Of a stretch of DNA of 64,000 nt, positions 34,168 through 42,728 are shown piece after piece. Both the position numbers and the translations under genes were made by a program. Source of the stretch: Phenylobacterium sp. (GTDB lineage Bacteria; Pseudomonadota; Alphaproteobacteria; Caulobacterales; Caulobacteraceae); contig NZ_SCVD01000030.1 of the NCBI RefSeq assembly GCF_004297125.1, positions 1 to 64,000 on the forward strand, in the 5' to 3' direction. The notes under the pieces were generated by a model that worked only from the letters and a program-made list of their open reading frames with translations, did not search any database and was not told the DNA's origin. Position 1 is the first letter of the stretch; every line of letters begins with the position of its first letter.

Positions 34168-35745
34168 CTAGGTCCCGGCCTGCACGAAGGGGACCTTGGC
34201 GAACAGCCTGCGTTCCGCGCCGCGCGGGTCGTCGACCAGCCTGGACGGGACGTTGAACACCATCGTCCGGCGGCGCCTGAGGTCGTAGGGCGCCCAGGTC
34301 GGGATCGCCTTGCAGTTGGGATCGCCGGTCCTGGCGAAGGCCAGGAAGGCCTCGCTCATCTGGTCGGCCATGGGCTGGGCGGTCGGGCCGATGGCGGTGG
34401 CGCCCGGCTTGGCGAGGTTGTCGAAGACCAGCTGGATGTCGCTGGCGTGCGGCGCGCCGAACCTGCCGCCGTCCTTGGGCGTGGCCCAGTCGAGCTGGTA
34501 GGCCCAGGTGGGATGGCCGGCCTTGGCGCGCTCTTCCACCTCGATGATCGCGCCGCGCCAGGAGCGGGCGGCGGTGGTGGCGGCGAACAGCACGTCGCTG
34601 GGGCTGTAGCGCGGATAGAGCCGCCGGTACTCGGCGATCACCGGTTCGGGCAGGATGTCGACGCGCATGACCTCCTGGGAGAGGCGGGCGGGGAGTTCGT
34701 CCCAGGTCAGCGAGAAGTTCCTGGGGTCGCCGCCCATGAAGGCGCGGGTCTCGTCGTGGGTGTTGCCGACGATCATCGGGATGTGCGCCGACTGGGCCGG
34801 GGCGTCCGGATAGAACGGGTGGCGCTTCAGCGAGCGCTCGTCGAGCACCGGGCCGAAGTAGAGGCCGCCGAAGCCCAGGACCGGATCCTCGGCGCCGAGG
34901 GCGTCAACCAGGCGTTCGGCGGGCAGGGTGCGCAGGTCGGCGGCTTGTTCGGGTTTGAGCTTGAGCGCGTCGAGCCAGGCCAGCGCGCGACGCGTGGCGT
35001 TGCCGGGGCCCGAGGCGGTGACCTGCTGGCCGCTCATGGTGGCGGCGCGGTGGAAGAGGCCGGCCGCGGCCGGGGTGGCCATCATCGTCGCGATCTTGGC
35101 GCCGCCGCCCGACTGGCCGAAGACCATGACCTTGCCCGGATCGCCGCCGAAGCGCGCGATGTTGTCGCGGACCCACTGGAGCGCCAGGATCAGGTCGAGC
35201 TGTCCGGCGTTGCCGCTGTCGGCAAGTTCGGGGACCAGCCGGGCGAGGTAGGCGTAGCCGAAGGCGTTCAGGCGGTGGTTCAGCGTCACCACCACCACGT
35301 CGCCGCGCTGGCAGAGCCGGACGCCGTCGTACAGGGGCGACGAGCCCGAGCCGTTCGAATAGGCGCCGCCGTGGATGTAGACCATGACCGGCCGCCGGCC
35401 CGCGTCGAGCGCCGGCGTCCAGACGTTCAGGAACAGGCAGTCCTCGCCGGTCGGGCCGGCGTTGCGGTCGCGTTGCGGCGAGGCGGCGCCATACTGCCGG
35501 GCGTCGGCGACCTCCGTCCACGGGGCGGGCGGGGCCGGCGGCTGGAAGCGGCGGGGGCCGGTGTCGGCCCCGTAGCGCACGCCGCGGAAGGCCAGGATCC
35601 CGTCGTCCACATATCCGCGGATCGGCCCGTGCCGGGTGCGCGCGACGGGGGAGGCGACAGCCGGGGCCGCCCGCGCGCTCCATGCCATCGCCGCCATGCC
35701 CAGGCCCGCGGCGACCGCGCCGCGCCGGGTAAGCTCGCAAACCAT
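34168..35745 (-). CDS. type-B carboxylesterase, exported
   Basis: 525 aa with a twin-arginine-like signal (TRRGAVAAGLG, cut near residue 27). Alpha/beta hydrolase of the carboxylesterase/lipase family: EDCLFLNVW 101-109, oxyanion HGGAY near 125, nucleophile S212 in FGQSGGG, and a catalytic His in PHASDIQLVF. It is divergent from the pectate lyase across an 86-bp gap with an operator, so it probably removes acyl or feruloyl esters from pectin. The ester substrate is inferred. Confidence 0.88.
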   Translation of the reverse strand: MVCELTRRGAVAAGLGMAAMAWSARAAPAVASPVARTRHGPIRGYVDDGILAFRGVRYGADTGPRRFQPPAPPAPWTEVADARQYGAASPQRDRNAGPTGEDCLFLNVWTPALDAGRRPVMVYIHGGAYSNGSGSSPLYDGVRLCQRGDVVVVTLNHRLNAFGYAYLARLVPELADSGNAGQLDLILALQWVRDNIARFGGDPGKVMVFGQSGGGAKIATMMATPAAAGLFHRAATMSGQQVTASGPGNATRRALAWLDALKLKPEQAADLRTLPAERLVDALGAEDPVLGFGGLYFGPVLDERSLKRHPFYPDAPAQSAHIPMIVGNTHDETRAFMGGDPRNFSLTWDELPARLSQEVMRVDILPEPVIAEYRRLYPRYSPSDVLFAATTAARSWRGAIIEVEERAKAGHPTWAYQLDWATPKDGGRFGAPHASDIQLVFDNLAKPGATAIGPTAQPMADQMSEAFLAFARTGDPNCKAIPTWAPYDLRRRRTMVFNVPSRLVDDPRGAERRLFAKVPFVQAGT

Positions 35746-35778
35746 CGAATCCGCCCTGTTTTCGCGTTTTGACCACTA

Positions 35779-35792
35779 TGACACCGGTAGCA
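35779..35792. promoter_or_regulatory. regulon operator 6 (pectate lyase / carboxylesterase)
   Basis: TGACACCGGTAGCA, 39 bp upstream of the pectate lyase ATG and 33 bp upstream of the divergent carboxylesterase start. Its position allows control of both genes. Confidence 0.72.
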
Positions 35793-35831
35793 ATTCGCGC
35801 TACATCCGTTTCAACGACAGAGGAAACGGGC

Positions 35832-37439
35832 ATGGTTCGGGGCGTATTGGCCGGTGTTGTCGGCGCGTTGATGTTGGCGTTCGCAGGCCCCGCGGCCGCC
35901 CAGGCCCCCACCACGGAGCAGACCCTGGCGGCGATGAAGACCGCCACCCGCTTCATGGTCGAGAAGGTCGCCTACAACGGCGGCTACGTCTGGTCCTACA
36001 CCGCCGACATGTCGCGCCGCTGGGGCGAGCTGGAGGCCAAGCCCACGATGATCTGGGTGCAGCCGCCCGGCACCCCGACCATGGGCCACCTGTTCCTCGA
36101 CGCCTATCACGCCACCGGCGACGACTATTATTACCGCGCCGCCGAGAAGGCGGCCGAGGCGCTGATCTGGGGTCAGCATCCGAGCGGCGGCTGGCACTAC
36201 ATGATCGACTTCGGCGGCGAGGCCTCGATGAAGGACTGGTACGCCACCTATGGCCAGAACGCCTGGCGGATGGAGGAATTCCAGCACTACTGGGGCAACG
36301 CCACCTTCGACGACGCGGGGACGTCGGAGGCGATGCAGTTCCTGCTCAGGCTCTACGTCGAGAAGCGCGACCCACGCTGGCGGCCGGCGCTGGAGAAGGC
36401 GCTCAACTTCGTGCTGGAGAGCCAGTACCCGATCGGCGGCTGGCCGCAGCGCTATCCGCTGAAGAACGAGTTCAGCCACCACGGCAAGCCGGACTACACC
36501 AGCTTCATCACCTTCAACGACGACGTGGCCGGCGAGAACATCAAGTTCCTGGTCATGGCCTACCAGGCGCTGGGCGACGCGCGGGCGCTGGAGGCGGTGA
36601 ACCGGGCCATGAACAGCTTCCTGGTCACCCAGCAGGGCCAGCCGCAGCCCGGGTGGGCGCTGCAGTACACGGTGGCCGACCTGAAGCCGGCGGGCGCGCG
36701 GACCTATGAGCCGACGGCGCTGGCCACCCACACCACGGCCAACAACATCACCCAGCTGATGAACTTCTACGAGCTGACCGGCGACACCAGGTACCTGGCC
36801 CGCGTGCCCGAGGCGCTGGACTGGCTGGACAAGGTGAAGCTGGCCAAGCCGCGGCCCGACGGGCGGACGCACCCGACCTATATCGAGATCGGGACGGACC
36901 GGCCGATCTACGTCCACCGGCGCGGCTCGAACGTCGTCAACGGCGAGTACTACTGGGACTACAGCGACCAGAAGACCCTGGCCCACTACGGCGCCTGGCG
37001 GAAGATCGACGTGGCGGGGATGCGCGCCCGCTATGAGCGCCTGAGGACGAGCGATCCGGCGGAGGTCACGAAGGACTCGCCGCTGATGGCGAAGGGCCTC
37101 GTGCCGCTGCCGAAATACTTCGCCACGCGGGACCTGGAGACCTCGGACCTGAACATCAAGGCGCAGAAGGGTTCGGCGGTGACGTCCGATGCGGCGGCCA
37201 AGCTGGTCGCCGGGCTGAACGCCGAGGGCTACTGGCCGACGCCGCTGGTGGCGACCAGCAACCCCTACACGGGCGCGACCCCGCCGGCGAAGGCGGACAA
37301 GGACTATTCGACCACCCACGTGGGCGACGCCACCGACACCTCGCCCTATCCGACCGACAAGCCCGTGCTGGGCATCTCCACCGGCGCCTACGTTCAGAAC
37401 ATGACGACCCTGATCGACTATCTGGACCGGGCGCGCTGA
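35832..37439 (+). CDS. pectate lyase, polysaccharide lyase family 10
   Basis: 535 aa with signal peptide (to about residue 24, PAAAQA). The alpha/alpha toroid pattern of PL10 is visible: MIDFGG, QYPIGGWPQRYPL, FITFNDD, ENIKFL, and the C-terminal catalytic region YIEIGTDRPIYVHRRGS matching the family's YEIGTNRPIF. Cleaves polygalacturonate by beta-elimination to unsaturated products, the substrates that lead to KduI. Secreted or periplasmic. AGAGGAAACGGG lies before ATG 35832. Confidence 0.92.
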   Translation: MVRGVLAGVVGALMLAFAGPAAAQAPTTEQTLAAMKTATRFMVEKVAYNGGYVWSYTADMSRRWGELEAKPTMIWVQPPGTPTMGHLFLDAYHATGDDYYYRAAEKAAEALIWGQHPSGGWHYMIDFGGEASMKDWYATYGQNAWRMEEFQHYWGNATFDDAGTSEAMQFLLRLYVEKRDPRWRPALEKALNFVLESQYPIGGWPQRYPLKNEFSHHGKPDYTSFITFNDDVAGENIKFLVMAYQALGDARALEAVNRAMNSFLVTQQGQPQPGWALQYTVADLKPAGARTYEPTALATHTTANNITQLMNFYELTGDTRYLARVPEALDWLDKVKLAKPRPDGRTHPTYIEIGTDRPIYVHRRGSNVVNGEYYWDYSDQKTLAHYGAWRKIDVAGMRARYERLRTSDPAEVTKDSPLMAKGLVPLPKYFATRDLETSDLNIKAQKGSAVTSDAAAKLVAGLNAEGYWPTPLVATSNPYTGATPPAKADKDYSTTHVGDATDTSPYPTDKPVLGISTGAYVQNMTTLIDYLDRAR

Positions 37440-37474
37440 GCCGCTAGGCTCGGAGCCATACCGGAGATTCCAGG

Positions 37475-37906
37475 ATGCGCCTTCGCCTGCTGCTCGCCGC
37501 TCTTGCCGTGGTCGCCGCGGGCGAGGCGATGGCCCAGGTGGTGAACCATGACCTGCCGGTCCAGGCGATCATGGCCACGGGCGTGAACCCGGGGGCGCTG
37601 GCGTTCTGGGCCGGCGGCAACGATCCGCCGGAGGGCGAGACGCCAGCCCAGGCCGAGGCTCGCTGGGCGGAAGCGCTGAAGGGCGCCCAGACGCTCCAGG
37701 TGAAGGGGCGCGAGCTGATGCAGCATTCGCGGCCGGGCCGCTGGAACGAATTCGCCCAGATGCTGGTGGACGGTGCGGCGGCCGGCGAGGCGGCGGCCAA
37801 GGCCAGGGACGCCGGGAAGGCCTTCGAGATCGGCGGCGGCCCGATCTACGACGCCTGCAACGGCTGCCATAAGACCTACATCCCGTCGCCGAAGCGACTG
37901 CCTTAG
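37475..37906 (+). CDS. exported c-type cytochrome (cytochrome c'-like)
   Basis: 143 aa. Signal peptide of about 20 residues, then a four-helix-type sequence with a C-terminal single haem site CNGCHKTY near residues 127-134. The late CxxCH is typical of cytochrome c'/c-556-like proteins. Redox partner unknown. It follows the pectate lyase by 35 bp and may be co-transcribed. Its stop overlaps the convergent antiporter by 4 bp. Confidence 0.8.
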   Translation: MRLRLLLAALAVVAAGEAMAQVVNHDLPVQAIMATGVNPGALAFWAGGNDPPEGETPAQAEARWAEALKGAQTLQVKGRELMQHSRPGRWNEFAQMLVDGAAAGEAAAKARDAGKAFEIGGGPIYDACNGCHKTYIPSPKRLP

Positions 37907-39441
37907 CTCTCCTGGATCTGGCCGCCGGACTCGCCCACGAGCGCGACCTCCGAGAAGTCGAGCTCTTCCTGAAGCAGCAGGAAGGTGTCGCCGCCGACCT
38001 GTCCCTGGGCGCGGAGCTCCTCGAGATGTTCGCGCTGGCGGCGGATCGCCTTGAGGCCCAGCCGTCGCTTCTCCGGAAGCTGCGGATCGTCCTGGGAAAG
38101 GGCGGCGGCGCGCACCGCCTCCAGGCCATAGCGCCAATGGTCGGCGGCCGGGCCGGTCTCGCCGTCGAGGGTCGTCAGGGCGACGGCGGCGAGCCGGGCG
38201 CGGGTCTCGGCGAGCTCGGCGTCGAGATCGTCGTGGCCGTCCAGCTTCAGCAGGCGGACCAGAGGGGCCAGGGTCAGCCCCTGGACCACTAGCGTCGCCA
38301 GCACGACGGCGAAGGCCGTGAGCACGATCAGGTCGCGCTGCGGGAACGAGGCGGGCAGGGCGAAGGCGGTGGCCAGGGTCACCAGGCCGCGCATCCCGCA
38401 CCACCCGACCAGGATGCCCTGGCGGAACGTCGGCGGCGGCAAGTCGCCGCGGATCGCTGGGAACCAGTTCACCACCCGATTGTAGATCATTACCCAGACC
38501 ATCCGCGTCGCGATCACGCAGGCGATGACCGACAGGGCGAAGATGGCCGCCTCGCGCAGGCGCTCGGGCTCCATGGCGCCGACGATGGCGCGGGCCTGGA
38601 AACCCATCAGCAGGAAGGCCAGCACGTTCAGCAGGAAGACCGCGCTGCTCCAGACGGCGAAGCTGTGGATCCGCACCCGCGGCGCGGTGGTGAGGCCTGC
38701 GGTGCGGGCGATGGTCATGGCGAAGGCGACGAGGCAGAGGACCGGCGACAGGCCCAGGCGCTCGGCGATGATCCAGACGCCGAAACAGCTCACGAACTCC
38801 ATCAGGTTGCCGCCCAGCGTGCCCGTGACGAATGGGGTGAGGTACCGGAACAGCCTGGCGATCGCGAAGCCGAGCAGCAGGCCCCCGGGCGCGGCCAGAC
38901 CAAGGTGGACCGCCAGGCCGGCGTCGATCTCGCCGCGGGTGTGTATGGACACGGCGGCGCTGAAGAGCAGCAGCGCCGTGGCGTCGTTCAGCAGGCTCTC
39001 GCCCTTGAGCACGGTCACCGATCGGCGGGGCATGCTCACGCTGCTGAGCACGGCGGTGGCGGCGGCGGCGTCGGGCGGGGCGGCGATGGCGCCGAGCGCC
39101 AGCGCCGCATAGAGCGGCAGGCCGGCCATGGCGACGCCCAGCCAGGCCACGGTTCCGGCGCTCACGATCACGGCCAGGACCGCGAGGGCGAACAGCGGGC
39201 GCCAGAACCGCCTGAGAGCCTGGACCGGGAAGTCGAAGGCCGCGTCCACCAGCGCCGGGGCGATGAACAACGCCAGCGCCATGTGCGGATCCAGGGTGAT
39301 CGCCGGGGCACCGGGGATCACCGCCAGGCCGACCCCGGCCGCCGCCAGCATGGTGGGGTAGGGGATCGTCAGTCGGCGCGACACCTGCAGCAGGAGGATC
39401 GCGACCGCCAGCAGGACGAGAAGGCTCTCGAAGAAGCTCAC
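37903..39441 (-). CDS. CPA1-family Na+/H+ (cation:proton) antiporter
   Basis: 512 aa with about 12 membrane segments, then a cytoplasmic tail from about 400. CPA1 signs are GAIAAPPDAAAATAVL, LKGESLLNDATALLLF (ion-site Asn-Asp) and GWCGMRGLVTLATAFALP. Exchanges monovalent cation for protons across the inner membrane. The long helical tail may be regulatory. ATG overlaps the end of the amine oxidase gene, so they form an operon. No link to pectin use is evident. Confidence 0.92.
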   Translation of the reverse strand: MSFFESLLVLLAVAILLLQVSRRLTIPYPTMLAAAGVGLAVIPGAPAITLDPHMALALFIAPALVDAAFDFPVQALRRFWRPLFALAVLAVIVSAGTVAWLGVAMAGLPLYAALALGAIAAPPDAAAATAVLSSVSMPRRSVTVLKGESLLNDATALLLFSAAVSIHTRGEIDAGLAVHLGLAAPGGLLLGFAIARLFRYLTPFVTGTLGGNLMEFVSCFGVWIIAERLGLSPVLCLVAFAMTIARTAGLTTAPRVRIHSFAVWSSAVFLLNVLAFLLMGFQARAIVGAMEPERLREAAIFALSVIACVIATRMVWVMIYNRVVNWFPAIRGDLPPPTFRQGILVGWCGMRGLVTLATAFALPASFPQRDLIVLTAFAVVLATLVVQGLTLAPLVRLLKLDGHDDLDAELAETRARLAAVALTTLDGETGPAADHWRYGLEAVRAAALSQDDPQLPEKRRLGLKAIRRQREHLEELRAQGQVGGDTFLLLQEELDFSEVALVGESGGQIQES

Positions 39442-40715
39442 GGGGCGACCCCCGGCAGGCTGGCGGCGATCCAGTCGGCCGCGTCCAGGCCACTCTGCCA
39501 GGCGCCATGGGCGGTGGAATAGTCGTGAGCCGAGCAGGCTTCGCCCGCGAAGCAGAGTCGCCCACTGGGCGGGCGGGCCAGGACCGCGCGCGCGTCCGCA
39601 TGCCCGGGCTCGGCGTGGCTGTAGGATCCGAGGATGGTGGGTTCGGCGCCCCAGCGGGTCACGGCGAGCGGGGTCAGCGACTGGACGAACCGGGCGCCCA
39701 GGAGCTCGCGCAGTTCCTCGCGAACGAAATCGAAGGTCGCGGCTTCGCCCGCCGCCTCGAGCTCGCGGGCCAGGGCGCCGCCGAGGAAGGCCTCGATCAC
39801 CGGGCGGCCGAAGGGACGCAGGTAGTAGCTGCCGGTCCCGGCGCGATCCAGTTGGCCCAGCAGGTGGGACTCCGGCGGCACCGCGTCGGGCTCGGAGAGG
39901 GCGAGGAACACCTTGTTGTCGAGGCCGAGCGGCAGGCGGGCGGCGGCGTGCAGGTGGTCGTCGAGAGGCGGCGAAAAGCGGATGTCGCCGCGCGCCAGGA
40001 CGTTGCTGGAGACGGTGACGATGGCGGCGCGCGCGCGGATGGTTCCGCGGTCGGTCTCCACCGTGACGCCGTCGCCGTGGGCAATGGAGGTCACGCGGGT
40101 GTCGAGGGCGACGGGCAGGCCCGCGCCGAGGTCGCCGAGGAACGCGCCGTAGCCCGCCGGAAGCCGCCAGTTGTTCTCGCTGGCCGCATCATCGTAGGCC
40201 AGGAAGTCCCGCACCGAGAGCTGGTCGAGCTCCACCCCGTTCATGAAGCTGCTGATCCCGTCGAGGAAGGGACGCCAGGGGTCGTTGCGCGCCACGGCGT
40301 CGCCGGCGCGGTCGCTGGGGGGCGGCGCATGGCGGAGCCGCTCGCCCAGACGCGCGTAGGCGGTCCAGGCGGCGCGCTGGTCCCGCTCGGGAAAGTCGAT
40401 GTCGTGGAGCTGGCGGCGCCAGGCGCCTTCGCTGCGGTCGAGGGTGCGGCCCTGGGCCTCCGCCAGGGCGACGAGGGGGTTGCGCTCGGCCGAATGGAGC
40501 CAGCCGCAGCCGTAGTCGAAAGGCAGGTCCAGGAGCTGAACCGTGTGCGCCCGGCCGCCCAGCCGCGGCAGCGCCTCCAGGAGCAGCACCGAGCAGCCGC
40601 GATCGACCAGCCGGCGCCCGGCGGCGATCCCGGCCGCGCCGGCGCCGACGATGGCGACGTCGATGTCCCCGCTGACGGGGCCGGTGGCGTCTGGCTTGGG
40701 CGTAGAGACGGACAC
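39438..40715 (-). CDS. FAD-dependent amine oxidase family protein
   Basis: 425 aa. Rossmann FAD motif VAIVGAGAAGIAAGRRL near residues 19-35, then LPRLGGRAHTV, and the C-terminal FAD region RLCFAGEACSAHDYSTAHGAWQSG. Flavin monoamine oxidase/polyamine oxidase fold; substrate unknown. GTG start. Upstream of and coupled to the antiporter by a 4-bp overlap. A degenerate match to the regulon operator covers its start but misses the ACCGGT core. Confidence 0.88.
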   Translation of the reverse strand: MSVSTPKPDATGPVSGDIDVAIVGAGAAGIAAGRRLVDRGCSVLLLEALPRLGGRAHTVQLLDLPFDYGCGWLHSAERNPLVALAEAQGRTLDRSEGAWRRQLHDIDFPERDQRAAWTAYARLGERLRHAPPPSDRAGDAVARNDPWRPFLDGISSFMNGVELDQLSVRDFLAYDDAASENNWRLPAGYGAFLGDLGAGLPVALDTRVTSIAHGDGVTVETDRGTIRARAAIVTVSSNVLARGDIRFSPPLDDHLHAAARLPLGLDNKVFLALSEPDAVPPESHLLGQLDRAGTGSYYLRPFGRPVIEAFLGGALARELEAAGEAATFDFVREELRELLGARFVQSLTPLAVTRWGAEPTILGSYSHAEPGHADARAVLARPPSGRLCFAGEACSAHDYSTAHGAWQSGLDAADWIAASLPGVAP

Positions 40716-40736
40716 CGGCCACCTATAACGCTAGCG

Positions 40737-41693
40737 TCAGCGCAGCCAACCCCGCCGCGCCGCCCAGGCCAGGAACAGGTCGGGCCAGGCGTGGGCGGGC
40801 TTGCCGCGCGCCAGGTAGATGCCGAACCCATGGCCGCCTTCCTCGAAGATGTGGGCCTCGGCCGGAACCTTGGCGGCGCGCAGGGCGGTCAGGTAGTCCA
40901 GGCTGTTCTCGACCGGCACCGAGGTGTCGTCGGCGGCGTGAACCAGGAAGGTCGGCGGCGTCCCGGCGGTCACCTGGCGATGCGGCGAGTAGGCGGCCTC
41001 AGCGGCGGGCGTGGGCGAGGCGCCCAGCAGCGCGGTGCGTGAGCCGACGTGCGCATGGGGAAGCGCCATGTCGATCACGGGATAGAGCAGGGCGGACAGG
41101 TCGGGCCGCGCCGGCAGGCGGTCGGCCTCGTCGACCGGCGGATAGACCGTGCGGTCATGGCCGGTGGCGAGGCTGGCCGCGACATGGCCGCCCGCTGAAC
41201 AGCCCAGCGCCGCGACCCGGGCGGGATCAACGCCATAGCGGCCGGCGCCGGCGCGGATCAGGCGGATGGCCCGCTGGGCGTCCTGCAGGGGGACGTCGGC
41301 CCGGTCGGCCCAGCCCTCGGCCGGCAAGCGGTAGCGCAGCACGAAGCTGGTGACGCCGGCCTCCGCAAGGCGATGGGCGATCTCGAAGCCCTCCTTGTCG
41401 ATCACCACGCGGATGTAGGCGCCGCCCGGGATGACGAGGCACGCCGCGCCGTTGGGCCGGGCCGGCCGGAACACGGTCATCAGCGGCTCGCCGACGCCGG
41501 TGACGATGCGGTCCTGGAAGCCCGAGGTCTTCACCCGGTCGAGGACCCGCTCGCGGGGGACGGCGGCCAGGGCGCCCGGCGGCTTGCCCGGCCAGAGCTT
41601 CACGATTTCCGTGGGATCGGCGGCCTGCGCCAGGGCCGGCGTCGCGGCGCTCGCCGAGGCGAGGGTGAGGAGCGTGCGGCGGTCGAAAATCAT
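40737..41693 (-). CDS. exported alpha/beta hydrolase, BD-FAE-like esterase
   Basis: 318 aa. Signal-like start (FDRRTLLTLASASAATPALA). Esterase landmarks: PGGAYIRV near the oxyanion hole, nucleophile S166 in GCSAGG, DDTSVPVEN with the acid, and GGHGFG with His. Related to acetyl/feruloyl esterases found in plant-wall polysaccharide loci. An operator lies only 3 bp upstream of its ATG, which ties it to the pectin regulon. Removal of acetyl groups from pectin is the likely role, but this is inference. Confidence 0.88.
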   Translation of the reverse strand: MIFDRRTLLTLASASAATPALAQAADPTEIVKLWPGKPPGALAAVPRERVLDRVKTSGFQDRIVTGVGEPLMTVFRPARPNGAACLVIPGGAYIRVVIDKEGFEIAHRLAEAGVTSFVLRYRLPAEGWADRADVPLQDAQRAIRLIRAGAGRYGVDPARVAALGCSAGGHVAASLATGHDRTVYPPVDEADRLPARPDLSALLYPVIDMALPHAHVGSRTALLGASPTPAAEAAYSPHRQVTAGTPPTFLVHAADDTSVPVENSLDYLTALRAAKVPAEAHIFEEGGHGFGIYLARGKPAHAWPDLFLAWAARRGWLR

Positions 41694-41695
41694 AA

Positions 41696-41709
41696 TGACA
41701 CCGGTAGCA
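41696..41709. promoter_or_regulatory. regulon operator 7 (BD-FAE-like esterase)
   Basis: TGACACCGGTAGCA, 3 bp before the esterase ATG and 32 bp before the divergent DUF885 ATG. No ribosome site fits between operator and esterase ATG, which suggests a leaderless message. Confidence 0.72.
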
Positions 41710-41741
41710 TTCGCACTTTTGCGCGGCTAGACGTGGCGGCC

Positions 41742-42728
41742 ATGTGGACCCGTCGATCCGTGCTGGCGTCCGGCGCCGCGTTGCTGGCCAGCCCCGCCGG
41801 CGCGGCCGAGACCTATGCGGCGGCGCTGGCCACGGCCTGGGGCGGACCGATCGACGCCAGGGCGGCGCACCGGCAGGCGCTGGTGGAGGCCCGCCGGCTG
41901 CAGGTGCGGGCCGACGTGCTGCTGCGCGGGCAGGGCCTGGTCCGGGGGACGGTCGCCGAGCGGATCGGCGCGCTCTTCGCCGACCCGCGCTTCCTCTACC
42001 CGGACGACGACGCCGGGCGGGACCGGGCGGTGGCCGAGATGAATGGCCGCCTGGCGGCGCTGCGGCCGAAGCTGGCCGGGGTCTTCGGCGTCGCCATGCC
42101 CGCCGCCGAGGTGCGCCGGATGTCGCCCGCCGACGTGGCGCGCGGCCGGGGCGGCTATCGCGAGCCGCCGGCCTATTACGTGGACCTGAAGGCGATCCGC
42201 GAGCGGCCGGCCTGGACCCTGCCCAGCGTCGCCTTCCACGAGACGGTCCCCGGCCACGCCCTGCAGGCCACGCTGCAATCGTCCGACCCGGCGAAGCAGT
42301 CCTACCTCGGCGTCTATTCGGAGGCCTGGGCGACCTACGCCGAACAGCTCGCCGCGGACCTTGGGGCTTACGCGGGCGATCCCCTGGGCGAGATCGGCGA
42401 TCTGCACTGGCGGCTGTTCCGGATGGCGCGGGTCGTCGCCGACACGGGCCTGGGCGCGCTGGGCTGGAGCGCGGAGCGGGCGCTGGCGGCCATGCGGGAC
42501 CTGCAGGGCCACGCGATCGCCTTCGCGACGATCGAAGCCGACGTGGCCCGCATGGGCCGACAACCCGGGACATACGCCGCGCAAGGGCTGGGCGCCCTGG
42601 AGATCGCCCGCCTGCGGCCGAAGCCTCGGGCGGGGTGGGCGCACTTTCATCGCGCGATACTGGCTGACGGACCCTTCCCCTGCGGTATGTTCGCCGCCGT
42701 CGTGCGTGCAAGGGAGTCGGCCCGATGA
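41742..42728 (+). CDS. short DUF885-family protein
   Basis: 328 aa with twin-arginine-like signal (TRRSVLASGAALLASPAGA). Family core: GGYREPPAYYVDL, FHETVPGHALQATLQ (HExxxGH, probably metal-binding), YSEAWATYAEQLAADLG, then the conserved GWSAERALAAM and PGTYAAQGLG ends. Normal members are about 550-600 aa; the N-terminal half is missing, replaced by a short linker, yet the signal peptide is intact, so it looks like a real short form. Stop overlaps ppc. Function unknown; some members are annotated as peptidases. Confidence 0.82.
   Translation: MWTRRSVLASGAALLASPAGAAETYAAALATAWGGPIDARAAHRQALVEARRLQVRADVLLRGQGLVRGTVAERIGALFADPRFLYPDDDAGRDRAVAEMNGRLAALRPKLAGVFGVAMPAAEVRRMSPADVARGRGGYREPPAYYVDLKAIRERPAWTLPSVAFHETVPGHALQATLQSSDPAKQSYLGVYSEAWATYAEQLAADLGAYAGDPLGEIGDLHWRLFRMARVVADTGLGALGWSAERALAAMRDLQGHAIAFATIEADVARMGRQPGTYAAQGLGALEIARLRPKPRAGWAHFHRAILADGPFPCGMFAAVVRARESAR

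Noticed and set aside
40710..40723. GGACACCGGCCACC at the amine oxidase start as an eighth operator
   Set aside because: Three mismatches, including the loss of the ACCGGT core kept in all seven accepted sites, and codons of the gene can explain it. Only a binding test could restore it.
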